Position numbers and translations under genes: made by a program | NCBI GenBank assembly: GCA_963932465.1 | Contig: OZ010793.1 | Location: 260,521,696-260,585,695, forward strand | Direction: 5' to 3' | DNA length: 64,000 nt | From: Maratus speciosus | Lineage: Eukaryota > Arthropoda > Arachnida > Araneae > Salticidae | Notes under the pieces: generated by a model | What the model was told of the DNA's origin: nothing | Seen by the model: only the letters and a program-made list of their open reading frames with translations | Databases searched by the model: none | Shown here: piece by piece, positions 12,464 to 27,400 of the stretch | How the letters are laid out: each line of letters begins with the position of its first letter | How positions within the stretch are numbered: the stretch's first letter is position 1

Positions 12464-15400
12464 TATTTCTATTTGGAAAAGTGGTGTTTTTAGTACATAG
12501 GAAGTAACTTTGTTCCTTTAAAAACACCTTCTAAAAGTTTTAATTCTCATAGCTGTTTTTTTTTTTTAAGTTAAAAGGATGGTTATAATTGCCCCACCAA
12601 AAACTCACAATCACATAAGTTTGGGGTAATTAAGACCACTAGTGGGGAAATTATGACCACTATTTTTTCTCTTTATACTTACCATACACATTTATTTGGG
12701 GGTAATTGTGACCACTTTGGTCTCCAAAGTGACAAATCCGTTTATCAAAAATTTTATAGACTTAGTTTCAAATTGCTATTCTGATCTCAAAAAGGCTTCA
12801 GACTAGTAATGAAGAATATCTAAGATGAAATATACATTATGAGGTTAATATCTAAGCTTGAAACAAAATTTTACCATACACAGTTTCCTCCAATATGACG
12901 GCGGTCATAATTACCCCCTGGTCATAACTACTCCACATAACCATAAGCGACCTTTTTTTTTTTTTTTTTTGTTACGTTCATGTGTTTGAAATTTACCTTA
13001 GATGGGAGATTCAGAGTGGAGGCCCCCCCCCCCCTCTCCTTCCGTTACGAGGAAAAAAAAGTCCTTCCGGCCAGTGTCGTGAGGAAGAGGTAGCTTTCAT
13101 ATTCCTTATTTTTTAAAAGCCAGCTTATATTAATTAAACACACGAAGCTCAATTTAGTGAAAACCGATTATAGGAGATTCAATACTAATTTTTATTAATA
13201 CTAAATCATTATGAATCAGAATTTCGCGAAATTAGTCAGCTTTATTCAAGCTGCTTTTATTTAAAGTAACTTATATTTGGTTGCCAAATTCGGCGATATC
13301 TTGAAGTGCCTGCCATTTTAAGACAACATGGTGGATGAGGCTAACCAGTGAACTTGGTCGAGACAAGTTTTGCATAATATCTAGAAAGTGTTGTTGCCCG
13401 CTTAAGTACCATTTCGATATACCTTCGATTAGATATAATTAATTTTATTTTAGTTCTAATCAGAATGTGTGCCGTACGCTAAATAGTACTTATTATTAAA
13501 TGATTATACTTTCAATTTTGGGACAGGATTTCTAAAATTTATTTCTGATTTTTACACTTACAGCTATTTTAATATACAGAATTTTCCACTTCTTTCCAAA
13601 GCGGATTTTGAAATGGATCCATGCAGCCATGCATTTAACAGCTATCGTCATGTCGTCAGTTGGTTTAGTTGCAGTTTTCGAAAATCATAGAAGAACATTT
13701 AAACCCGATCTGTACTCATTACATAGCTGGGTTGGAATAACAACATTTGGATTTTTCTGTGTGCAGGTAAAGTATTTTGAAAAAAAATATTATTACTTTT
13801 TTTGTATGCCAGTTTTGTCGATCCAATTATTTTGAATAGCATTTTTTTAAGCTTTGCTTTTTTCATGTATATCAGAATATCCTTTTTTTGGCAAGGGGTA
13901 ATAACAGGGTTGCGTGAACGAAGCGAGCCCTTTTGTGGTAAGGAGAAATTGAACATGAATTAATTTGAGGACGACATGATTCATTACCGGAAAAATACAG
14001 GTCAAAGAAATCTAGATGGAAAGTCTATTTCAGAACGAAGTTTCTACTTGTTATTGATCACAAAAACACCAGACGACCCAGTGAATTCGCTAATATATGA
14101 ATTTCAACAGGAAAAATGAAGAAAAAAGAAAAACTGAAATCTGAATGAGAGTTTAGGGAATAAGTATAACTGGAATCCTTTTGCACTAGGTATACAGTGT
14201 GCCCACGTATAACCTGACCGACCTTTATTTTCGCAACCGTTGGTCCTAGATGCATACTTCCAGTTACAAAAATGGTTTAAATAAGGTATAGAATTATTTT
14301 TAAAGCGATTTGGGTCAAGAAAAACATTTATTAAAATATTACGAAATTTACATTTTTATACAGTCCCCCGGTCCTATAAGTGATACTTAGTAAAAATTTA
14401 CTGTGACATTAACAAGTAAAACAAAAAAATTCCCATTCATCTAACATTAAAATTGGCTGAGTTATGAAACTTTGAAATGCATGACTTATACCACTTTTTT
14501 GCAACTCAAAACAGATGATTTATGCTATTCTTTCAGGGGTCGTATATAAAGTACTTAAACTTATTTCAAGGTATCTATGCTTTGAAAGAAATCGTACAAC
14601 TATTACGATTGAGTTAACTTCAGATTAGTTAAAATAATTGTATTTTAACATGTGTTTTATTTTCTAAGGATTTGAGGCTATGATCTCTTTTAACAAAAAT
14701 TATGTTATTTTCAAATGGTTTTATTTAACTTGCAACGATCGTCTTTCCAGTTTAAAATTTGTTCTCGAACTTTAACTCACTTTCAAATGTCCGATCGAAG
14801 TTAAATTTTACATACTGACTTAAATCCGGTGCCAATGTAATATTATTATGATTTTCGATGATTACCATCTTATACATACTTATATTAGAGGATAACACAC
14901 ACACACGCACACAAAAATTCGGATAGATCACAGTCAACAAGTTTAAGAAAGAGTTTTAGATTAGATAACATAAACCTGCGATGGTTGCGTTTTTTAACTT
15001 TTATAATTACGTTTTATGTATTTTTTAACGCTGAATAAAAAAACTACCTTCACTTTTAACCATCATGTCAGGATTTTTCGCAAATCGTAAATTTCAAGGT
15101 TAAAAAATAGCGAAAAATCTGATACTAATAAAATAGATGTAAGACTTTTTTTATTTAGTTTAATTTTATTTAATTCAAAAATTCATTCAATTTTTTGGCT
15201 TATTTTGGCTTTTTTCTTACAGCTAAACAGCTCAGGGGTCCGATGAGGTTGAGAGGGAAGGGGGGATCAATTTTAATTTTGAGCTTTTTAACTTTGAAAT
15301 TTGCTTTTTGAGAAAGATCCTGACGTGATGGTTTAAAATGAAGGTCATTTTCGGATTCAGCGCTAAAACATACATAAGGATCAATTTTCAAAAACTAAAA

Positions 15401-18400
15401 AAAAACATGGCACAACCCAAAATTTGAAAGACAGTGTAATCTAACAGCATTTAAAAATATGTATCATTTTATTAAGAATTGAGGCTGTTCTTTTTAATCC
15501 TTTTATTTAACAAAAATTCTGTTATTTGTATCCTCTTATATGTTCAGTACAAATTGTATATTTTGCAGTAATATGTCAGAAGGATTAAAGATTTCAAATT
15601 TATATTGCAATGCTAATTTTACTCTCAACCAGTTCTTTAATATATCTCACGAAGTTATATTTCTACTAACTTTGTGAATGACCCCTAATTTGCTGCAAAA
15701 AATATGCTCCTACATTAAACAGCTATTACTCAGTCAATTTTAATCGTAGAAAAATGGACTTTTTTGCCTTAATTATCAATGTAACAGGAACATTTTACTA
15801 AATATAATTTATAGGACCGGGTGACCGTATAAAAATTTAGATTCTGTAATTCTTCACTAAATTGTTTTGTCGCTTCAAACTTTTTTTAATCTTAACTCTG
15901 CACCTAATTTTGACCACTTTTGTAATTGGAAGTATGCATCTAGGTCCAACGGTTGCGAAAATAAAGGTCGGTCAGGTTATACGCGGACACACTGTAAACC
16001 ACAATCATTAGTGTGTTCGCCTAACTCGCTGTATATGAATATAAAAAACAATAAATTCAAATGAAAGTGTAATTTAATTCAGCGTTCATTTGAAATGTCG
16101 CTCATTACTTCATGTGTACATGAAAAATCAGCTTCATGTGCACACATACACACACGAAAAAAAAAGAAAATACCCGATAATTTATTTATTAGTTTGTGCT
16201 TTTAGCCAAATCAGTAACTAGGATATCTGCCACTAAAATTATTTAAGAAAGTGTCTACTTCGCCCACTTATATTGGTTTGTCGCTACCCCACCAGTGGCT
16301 GAGAGGTTCTGCTCTCGAAGCTGGTAGACGGGAGGTGCTGGGTTCGAACCCAATTGCGCCCGTCGGCCTAACCGTTTCGGAGTTTTCGTGGTTTTCTCCG
16401 AAACCTTAGATTTCCATGCGTAAATACGGGTTAGGTTCCCTTAAAAAGACTCCCACGGAGGGCAGTCCCCTTAGGGCCTATATCCCAAGAGTAGATAATC
16501 GGCCGTTAAAAACCAACCCTACCCAACCCGTTCTGTCGCTACAACCACTCCATCAATTAAATAATTATGACATCGAACGCCAAGCAAATATAGGATCATA
16601 AGTTAATTCTATATTAATTGTAATAACATCACTATGTATTTGTCTATCCTACTGAGGAAATCAAATTCTCAGCTCTTGACAGTATATGGGGCATTCTCAC
16701 AATCTTTTGACTTTCGGGTATAAAAATCTGGTGAAATTAAACTCGCTAAAATAACATTTTAATCTGATAGACGAATGCCTTAATGATTCAAAATAAAGAA
16801 AAAATGGTCAGCAGCGAAAAATGTTTTATTTAACTGAGGTTTAAGTTAAACTTGCGAGTTTAATTTTCCTTACCATTTTAACACTATAACTTTCTATTTT
16901 CTTCTAAATTTGTACTTATAATGAATTTTATAATACCCACAGGGCATTCAAATAAGAAATAATAACAATGTAATATTTTTATTACAAAATTTTAGTATAA
17001 CATTGTCTTAAAGGGATGTTAAAGAAGGGTCGGAAGGAAAAAAAAGGGAATGGTATAGAAGAAAGGGACGGTAATGAAAAAAAAAAAAAAAAAAGGGAAG
17101 GTAAGGATGGGACGGTAAGGAAAATTACCACTATTTTTGGGCAAATCATGTTAAGACTAAGTGATAGCCACAATGTTCATTGATTTTTAGAAACAGTTAT
17201 TTACATTGGATTAAATTATTATTATTTTTTTAAATTTACCTCGAAAAGTGCAGGAATAAACCTTGGGGACGGTAAGACTACCAATAAAGCCACGATCTTG
17301 AAATTGATATTTAAATGCTGATTTAAATTCTGAAGTCAATTTCCTGTCAAAGAATTTTAGACATTCTTTCTCTAGAGTACTTCTGCATGAGAAAAAACTT
17401 GAAAAAAATTCTGTGGCTGCATCTGAAGTGATTTTCTGTATAAGTTTAGCAAGAGGGACGGTAAGGATGAAAAACCCAGGGACAGAATTAAAAAAATAAT
17501 ATCAACTGTAAAAATGTGTGCAGGTTAATTTTTTGCTACATATTTATATAAAACAATTGTCCCAGTTTCGGAAAAAAATGACATCGAATTACTTTTATTG
17601 AAATAATTTTATACAGACAGCTCCAAACTGAAAAATCAGCATCAGGGACACGGGTCTGTATGGGAGTTTTCCTGGTATTTGGACCCCCAACATCGTCCTA
17701 AACTTATTTATCGTGTTAATATTGTTATGCAATCATGCAACGGGATGTTCCCCAGTATATGAAATAAAAAAAAAAGCACAAGAAAATATACTAAAATAAA
17801 AATTATTATTCAGGGACATAAAAGTCAAAAAATTGTGAGAATGCCCCATATGTGATGGTATTCGCCAACGATTACATCAAAACCCTATAATTAACACGAT
17901 TTTTTCTTTTTGAATGTACAAGACGATCCAAATGTCTTGTCACATCCTGTAATATTCCTGGAAATGTATGTAAACGAGTTGTAACTATGCACATTTTGTA
18001 GCCACTGTGTTTTTACAAGGAATTCTGCAGACAGTCCAAAAATTGTGGGACGCTGTTCGGACAAACTTTGCAACATTTACCAAATCAAAGCTTCGTAATA
18101 AATATGTCTCACAGAACATGGCGCTCCATCATTTTGTGCCACGAAAACTATGGTGTTCAATGTTCATTTAAGCATACTGGATATGCGACAATGTCAGTGA
18201 GTCAACTAAATCTGATACTTGCATCTGGTATTATTCTACTGTTCTTAGTTCTTTTACACAATTGGAAGTAACAAGAAATTTTGACGACGCTGTACATTAT
18301 ATGAAAAGCCAATCATCGGCAAATTCAGAATTCTCATGCAAAAATAAATACATCAATCTGATTGCTTGCATTTATTAATTTATATCTCAAGAAATCTAAA

Positions 18401-21400
18401 TCCGAGATTTATTTATTTTTTTAAATAATAAATTATAGTCTCATCACAAATTCGATTGCAAAACTTCTATGTTCTCCATAAAGATATTGTAAACTGTTGC
18501 TTTAGGTGATGTTTTGTCACCAGAAGCCCTATTCATATAAGGGAAATCTTTGCCAAGTTAAATCTTGACGCAAGATCTAAATTTCCTTAGTGCAGCATGA
18601 AATCCACATATTAACATTATATCACCAGTTTACTGATATTTTTGTGTACAATTTTTTTTATAAACCGATTTTTACTGGAAATATATAATAATAATAATAA
18701 AAGGGATAAAATATTACAGTTTTTGATGTAGTTACACTGTAAATATTTGAATATTGACATTTGAGTATAATTTCTTAAGTGAATGAAATCCAATATAGCG
18801 CTATCTTCCAAATATATAATAAATGAATTGTTAGTACAGAGTGCCCCAAAAACTTACCTTTCTAGATTCAACGTCAATTTTTCAGCTATAAATAAGTATA
18901 GTTCTTTGAAAGATGAGATGTTAGTTGCATCAAGACGATTTTTTAAATTGACTTTCTATAATTATGAAGGATTGAAAAATGTGCACATATACAACAAAAC
19001 TCTAATGTACGTCGTTGAAGAATTTGGACAGCCGAAAGTCCAGAAAAAGTGAAGGAGTCCGATGCTTAGTTTTGAGCAATGACAGCTCATGCGTAAGCGT
19101 AGACACGGAAAAACTGTAGAACCCTCGTTTTTATTCGATATTATCTATAACATTCAATATAATGAATCTTTAATCTCATCTTTATACTTATACATTGTAT
19201 AATTCTTACGCCTAGCGTCAGTAGCTATCTCCTAGTTCATGAAAAATTACAAAACCTTTGTATGGAACGCTGCACTTTACAGTTCAGAAACACTGTCTTT
19301 GACTACTGAGCATGTTCACAGGCATTTGCGATGGGAAGCAGCACTGTAAATAGGAGGAAGGAGGCACTGTCGCTCCTGCAGTGCCGATAGTTCATTATTT
19401 TTCTGCTTCAGCTATGAAAAAGTCTATGGTATTATGGGAATTTGCAAGGCGCTGTGCATTATTTAAAATAGATTGGTAAAATTTTGTATATTGCTTTAAG
19501 ATAGGGAAAGCACAACCTTTTTAAGAGAAGGGCCACTTACAAAAATGTCTGCGTTGACGAGGGCCACATCAGTAAAACAGAGATAATTCTATTTCAGGGA
19601 GATAATCTGTGGTCTATAATCATATAAAAAACGTGGTTTCAGAGGGTGGGGGGGATTTTACCTCTATAGGTTCCCCTACCCAGTCAACATATCCAATTTA
19701 GTTGGCAAGGATATATCAACAGTTTACGTTTTTATAGATAACAGAGATATAGCAAGGATTATTTTCAAAGAGTGATAATATTCCTTGACTTTATTAGGAG
19801 GAGTAAGTTTTGCTTTATTAAAAGTGCTAAGAAACAAACATAGGAATAAAAACGGCTAGTGGCGAAGAAAAATTGTGAATATGAACGAAGAGGGTAGAAG
19901 GAGCCGATCAACGAAATTTTAGATTTTTCCGCGTCTGATCGACAAACGCGATTTTTAGGTGCCTGACCAACGAAATTCGCGGTTTTTCCGAGCCCGATCG
20001 ACAAAACCCGCGATTTTTCCGTGTCCATAGACGAAATTTACTATTTTTCTGTGCCTGACGTCTTTTTTAGCAACCGACCAACGAAATTTGCGATTTTAAC
20101 TGACTCTGACGAAATTTGCAATTTTTCCGCAGACGATCAACGAGATTTATCCAAGCCCAATTGACAAAATTCGTGATTTTCCCGCACCCGATCAACGAAA
20201 TTTGACAATTTTCTGCACCTGATCGACAAAATTCGCGATTTTTCTGCGCACCCGATCAACGAAATTCACAATTTTTCCGCGTCCGATCAACGTAATTCGA
20301 GATTCTTAACTGACTGACGAATTTTTTAATTTTTCCCTATGCAAATTGGCAAAATTCGCGATTTTCCCTCTCGATAAACTGACGAAAATCACGATTTTTC
20401 CGCAGCCGATCAACAGAATTTGCAATTTTTCAGCGCATCATCGACAAAATTCACGATTTTCCTGTGCCCGATCAACGAAATTTGCGATTTTTCCGAACCT
20501 CATGCACAAAATTTGCGATTTTTTCGCGGATCATCGGCAAAATTTGCGGTTTTTTCCTGCTCGATCAACGAAATTCGCGATTAATTCGCACCTCATCAAC
20601 GAAATTTGCGATATCATCACCAGAACAACAAAATTTGTGATTTTTCCGTGCCTGAGCTACGAAATATGTGATTATTCGATGCCTGACCGATGGAATTTGT
20701 GATTATTTCCGTGCCTGACCGATGGAATTTGTGATTATTTCCGTGCCCGATCAACAAAATTTGCGATTTTTTCCGAGCCTGATCGACGAATTTCCCGATA
20801 TTTCAGCGCCTGATCAGCGAAATTTGAGATTTTTCCGTGTCCGACTGACGAAACTCGCGGTTTCTCCGTGCCGATTGACGCAACTTGCGAATTTCCTTGC
20901 TTCATCGACAATTTTCGCGATTGTTTCTGCCCGATCAACGAAATTTGCGATTTTCCCGCGCATAATCCACAAAATTCGCGATTATTCCGTGCACAGTTAA
21001 GAAAGTTCGCGATTTTTCCGAGCCCGATCGACAGAATTCGCGATTTTTTCGTACCGGAACGACGAAACTCCCTGTTTTCTTCGTCCGAACGACGTAACTC
21101 GCGATTTTTCCTAGCATGATCGACGAAATTTGCGATTTTTCCGTGCCCGATTATTTTTCGATTAGTGACTGACGAGATTCGTAACTTGGGAATTTCTTAT
21201 GGTAATATCTATGGTATCGGCCGGTGAATAAACGAAATTCGCGATTTTTAACTGGCTGACGAAATTTGTGATTTTTTACCGCGAAAAATTTACGAAATTC
21301 CCGATTTTTTCCAGTTATAAATTGATGATGTTCGCGGGCCACCGGTTGTACATCCCTACTTTAAGAGCTGTTAGAAATCATTAGAACTTTTACAGAATGT

Positions 21401-24400
21401 TGATTTTTTATTTTGAAAGAACAGCGTAGAGCAAATTCAAATCAAACTATGAATAGAAATATTTCTATAAATTGTTTCATTATTGCGATAATTATATTTA
21501 TAATTTGTTTAAAACATTCGTTTTATGTTTTAGCTGTTTTTTTTTTTATGAAAATTTTTGATACAACAATGAACTAAATGCTTGAAAATTTTTTGAAGCA
21601 CAGCATTTCCAAAAATTTTAGCTTCGATCCGCTACTATTTTTGAGTCAATGTTAGTCCATACAAATGCAAATACAGTAAAAACTCCCTAAAGCGACCTCA
21701 TTCCGTTCCGATAAAAATTGGTCGCTCCGAGAGGTGGTCTCTTAATGGAGGTCGTCTTTAAATCTAGATTTTTAATTGTGGAAAAAAGGTAACAATATTA
21801 CTAAAATTTATTTTTCACATTAGGAATAAATATGAAAATGTAAGTATAAAGGATAATTACATAAGTTAATTACTGCAGAGTTTAAAAAATGAATACATTG
21901 ACGTTTGCTTTAAATTTTACGACTTTATCTTATATAACTTTTATTTCCAAGTCCTTTCAAAGTTCAGTAAATAAATGCAATTTTTTTTGGACAGGAACAA
22001 ATAATGACGATTTCATTATCTATTTCTTTGAGAGTTTCCTGACAGAATAGGGCAGGGACCGTCATTCTTAATTTGTCATCAGAGTTAAATTCATTGCCTA
22101 AAAAGGCACAAACACTTAAAATTTATCGGAATAATAATAATAAAAAACCTAAACTTAGTTTAGAAGTTTGATGAATAATGCGCTCTCCAGAATTATTTTT
22201 CTAATAAAACCTTCTTCAAGGGACCATGAGAAAACGGAATTTGTTTCATCTTCTTCAAAGAAATGGGTCGCTCATGGAGGGAGTTCAACAGGGAATGTCT
22301 CTGAATGGAGGTAAAATTAGTATTGAGCCTATGGGGATAAATTTTGTTCCATGAAAAAATGGTTGTTCAGGGAGGTGGTCGCACAAGGAGGTTTCACTGT
22401 ACATAATATCCAACTTTGGGAAGAAATTCAGGACGGCGCGGCAGGCTTCGTTTTGGATGATCACCAATATACAGAAGGGCAGAGCTGCCAAGTCTCCGTC
22501 TTTTTGAATACCAGTATTTAAATACAGAAAATGTCCTTTGATTTAATTGAAACATTTGAAAGATTTAAAAGAACAACATTTTCTCTAAGATAATAGTGGT
22601 GTGCAAAAAAGCCGGAGACTTGGCAACTCTGAAAGGCCATCCTCATCTATAGTGGCTAGAGATCACTTGCATGTCATGGGACGGTTGCGCCGCCAAAGTG
22701 TGTGTGTGTCGGGGGGGGGGGGGGGATGGGGGGGAGTAGCCGGACAATACCATTGTCCCCCTCTGACTTTTCAAATTTAATTAAGTAAATATTCTCTAAT
22801 TGATGATTTTCTCTAAATCTCTGATTAAAAAAAAATAGTATTTTCTTTTCCGTTAGTGACTTAAAATTATTAATTGTTAAGAGAAATATGAACTAGGAAT
22901 TTTTCGTCAGGTTGGCTCTGTCAACACTAACTTGATATTGTAAACTTCCCGTAGAAATGTATTTTCAGTTCTGTTTTTCTTTTTACATCCATGTGTTTAT
23001 TTTAAACAGGCAACCTAGGGAAGCAGAATCTCCCTGACCTTAAAAGAAATTCTTTAAATTGTCCTTTTTGAAAAAACTAGGGGACTTTGCTTTTGTGAGC
23101 TACTCTCTAAAAACACGATAATTTGCTTTGCTTTAAAAATATGATAGAAAAACACCCATAAACCTGGAAATGTAGAAAGTCAATAACCATTTGAAGATAG
23201 ATATTATATTACGGATTAGATTCAGTGAGTAAAACAAGCATTAAAAGCGCTTTTAATTTAAGAAAATATCATTATTTGCTGCTCTTCTTTAAGTATGACG
23301 TAATTTTCACGAGTAGATGCTCTACGTGCGTAATAATTTATTTATTTTAAAGTTTTAATTTCAATATTAACGCATATATAAATGAAAATACATTGTTTGG
23401 AAATGTTATTGTTCAGACTGTTTAAATATTCACAACGGTAAATTAAAAACGGCTATTTGAAAAAATATGAATTAATTCTCTATTTGAGAAATGGGATTTT
23501 GTGTAAAAAATCGATCGACTCTCTCCCATAAATAGCCAAACTACAAAAAATTGGACACTGCATAACGCAATCTATTCAAGTATGTGCCTGCAAAATTTGA
23601 TTAAATTGCTATATTTGATCCTATAAAACTTATGTAATTGAACTACCGTGGCCAATTTCAACATCGAATAGTGCTTAAAATAATTTTTCGATTTAAAAAC
23701 AGTTCTTTTCAGTATGTTTATTATACAGTTCGCTATAAAACGCCAAATTTTCATGCTTTTATATGCAATAGTTTTGGCAGTATAAGTTGAGAAAATGTAA
23801 AATATACGACCGATTCAAACACGGTAGCGCCAGCGTTAATAACCCGTTTTTAGATAAGAGAGATACCGGTAAATGTTTTTTGAATATTTAAAATTTTTGT
23901 TACTATAACGTAGTTATATATTAATGTTTAAATATTTCAATTTTTTCATTCCTTTCCCAAACATAATATTTTATCTTTTACAGAAATAGCCATTTGAAAT
24001 GTAAGTTAATTTTCCCCTTCTCTCAATAAATTTATTGCCCTGGCTAATTTATCTGTCAGATTTAACCACAGGAATAAATCAATAAAATATAAGAAATAAG
24101 ATAAAGTCGTTATGCATTTTAAAATCATTTTCAGATATACTTTCGTCCTTTTGTTTATTCGCAGAGCTTCTGTCCAGAATTTAAGTTAATGATTGATTTA
24201 TGTTTTTATGATCAAACGCGGGATGCTATTTCTAACACTTAAATTACTTTCATAAGTGCAATAACAGATCCATTTTCGTGGATAAAATAAACATAGTTTG
24301 ATTATTGCGTCTTATTTGGAGTCAGCAAGGATAGGGTTTATAATTATTTAGATACAGATTAAGTTGGCGAGATTGCGCCCCCCACTTCGATGTATGTATG

Positions 24401-27400
24401 TTTAAATTTTCTCATTGAGTTTTCACATAACGGATTTTATTGCCTTGTTTTATTTGGCATTTTTATGTACTCGCTTGATTCTCTTATAAGTTTTCTTCTG
24501 TTTGTCGACGCTTTTGGCTGGGGACTTTTCCTGTAGACTTTTGCTGTAAAAGGTGTAAAATTAAGGGGCCATCCCACACTTTGCTGGAGCAATGGTTCAC
24601 TCCCTGTATAACAACATTTCATCTTAATTAAAGTTTTATGCAAAGAATTTCTGTTTCAATGGTTTATCATTGACTAATAACTATCAGTTCAGTTTTATTA
24701 CAGGATCACGGATTTCTTTGGTATTGTGGAGCAACTTATGTTAGCAATGTACTTCGCGGAAACTAGATCACGTTGCCATATGTCCTCTTTCTCATAAAAT
24801 GGATGTATGTGTTAGAAAATGCTCTTTTGTTTCAAGAACATTCCACCAGATGGCAGCATCAGACAATCCTTTTTTATTTGATCTGCTGTGACAGACACTC
24901 AGAACAGTTAGTGTTTCTCCTTCCCTTATAGCAGTTGGCAGCAAATGGTTTATCATTGACTAATAACTATCAGTTCAGTTTTATTACAGGATCACGGATT
25001 TCTTCCGTATTGTGGAGCAACTTATGTTAGCAATGTACTTCGCGGAAATTTTAGATCACGTTGCCATATGTCCTGTTTCTCATAAAATGGATACCAAACT
25101 TACCAGTACACGAATAGCTTAAAATAAACATTACCATAGTTACATTTCTTTCTTTCTTTTTTTTTAGATTATGTATTTTAAAATGTGTTTTGCACGGGCG
25201 GGGAAGGAAGGGATTCTGAGAAAAAAAAAATTCTTTAACTTATTTCATGTTTTATTTTCCATTAAAAAACAACAACAACAAAACCGCGACTGACGTTGCA
25301 GACTACGGGGATATATGTTCAAAATTCTTATCATTCTCTGGGATTCATTCTGAAGGCGGTTTTGGTGAATTTTGGTTCGTTGTGTGACTGTTTGTGCCCT
25401 CTTGGAATCCAAAATTCACTTGGAATGCTCATCTTTCTCATCAGAATTTCGACGCTGGAATTTTTTTTTCAATCTTACGGAATAATACAAAAAACACGTT
25501 AAACAATTTATCTCGATGTCAGGAACATGACTCACAAGCATTAAAAAACTACATTTAATTGTCTAATATTTGTAAATATTCATAAGCCAAAATGATGCAG
25601 GTTTAGATAATTATCATTAGATTTGGTTGATTTTATTCATAAAAAATATCTATATTTATTAATGTTTTTTTTTCTTTTTGTCAGTATGTTGCTAGCTTCA
25701 TAACTTTCCTCTATCCGGGATTGCCACCAAATGTAAAGGCGATAATGATGCCATTCCATACCTTTTTTGGACTTGGGATTTTTATTCTTGCTGCTACTAC
25801 CGCCTTGATGGGCATAACAGAAAAGCTGATATTTGACTTGTAAGTGTATATTTTTTGTAATTAAAATCCGCTGTAGTAAAAACCTGACCCTTTCGGTGTT
25901 GCCTGGAGCTGTGATAATAACATAAATATACCTAAAATCAGTGTTAAATAGTTTTTTTAGGGTTCCGTACTTAAAAAGTAAAAACGGAACTATTATAAGA
26001 TCACTCCTGTGTCTGTCCGTCTGTCTGTCTGTCACAGCCATTTTACTCGTAAACTATGGAACGTGGAAAGTTCAAATTCGGGGAAGTAATAAAGACCATT
26101 GACCCACATATTTTCAGATTAATAAACATTCATAAATATATTTAGTAAAAAAGTAGAGTGGCTAATTATGCTACTTGAAAAAAAAAATCTGTTTTTTGTA
26201 TATCATGTGGGGTATCCCGTGACGCTGAACTCAAAAATACATTCCTTTTAATTTTCGGTATTATATTTTCAAAGATATTGTTGAACATGCAGCTTAAAAA
26301 TATGTCCCCCCCCCCCCCATCTAATTCCGAATCTACTGAAGCTAAAATCTTGAAAAAAAAATAGAGGTAGTAGACGTTAATATAAACCTTACCGGAAAAT
26401 TATAGCGATAACCCTAGGTCACATAGTTTTTGAGTAATTAGCATTTTTCTGTTATACACAAATTTCGATTTACGGGCATTCAGAAAAATTGTTGAGCATC
26501 GCTGAATATACCTATCGTTGCAGAAGAATAAAAGCATTGTTGATAATTATTTTCGAAAAAAATCATCGGTAATTAGCCGAGATATTAACCCTTAAAGGTA
26601 CGGTCAGTTTGGACATACACAAGGACAGGGGCGGCGTACTCTATGCCTAGTTAACAACTTTTAATGATATATATGTGTAATGTGATGTCCGGTAACAGTA
26701 TAAAAGCAATAAACGTCAAATTGTTAAAAACATACTAATTTAAGGTGTCTCGGGACTCTAAAAAGTGGAAAAAATGAAAAAAAGACCATTTTCAACATTT
26801 AATGTCTTAAAATGTATATGATTTTAAAACACAATTTTAATTGGGATGAAAGATATAAGTCTGTACTTTCGTTCATGTATTTAAAAAATTTCAAGATGCA
26901 GAATTAGTATTTATAGGGGGCTCGAAACTGTTAGACATTTATCGAACAAAAAATTGGCGTAACAGTTTACGCGCAGGATTACACAATAAATATTGCAACT
27001 AGAATGAAAATTTTGGTGCTTACTTATGTACTTCAGATTATAATAATTTCCCTAAATTTAAATAAATTTGTATTTAAAGCATTTTTATATCTTTAATGCA
27101 ATGTTGCATTTAGCTAATACAAATTTTTGGAAATTTCAACAGTAAAATCACCTAAAAAACATTTTTCTGAACAATAAAAAGAAAATTTTAGGTTCAGTTT
27201 ATACAGACTAACATGACATATACGTCTTGAAAATTTCATGAAAAAATATTCAGAAGTTTTTGAGGTATCCTGCGCGTTATGCGCAAAAAACGCCATTTGG
27301 AAAAAAATGACTTTAAAGTTTCGGAAACGCCGCTTCAGCTATTGAGCGGGTATAATTCTAAAAGCCAAAACTTCTGTTCTAATGGGAATTTCAAGGAAAC

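Noticed and set aside
16288..16360. tRNA gene at the SINE heads (also 39945 and 53445)
   Set aside because: Box A and B are present, but acceptor stems do not pair and each is fused to a SINE body with target duplications.
18783..19052. 89-codon ORF starting MKSNIALSSKY
   Set aside because: No recognisable domain, no splice signals tying it to the gene, and it starts in mariner-terminus-like text.
20346..21119. Overlapping ORFs of 60-118 codons rich in FAIFP and RNSRF
   Set aside because: They are translations of the ~31-38 bp minisatellite in several frames and both strands, without any start or splice context.
19900..21340. CRISPR-like array
   Set aside because: Units are contiguous and degenerate with no unique spacers, inside a eukaryotic hAT element.
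25637..26041. Antisense 134-codon ORF over the fourth coding exon
   Set aside because: The sense strand carries the cytochrome b561 exon with good splice sites; the antisense frame has no domain and includes a GTCTGTCTGTC repeat.
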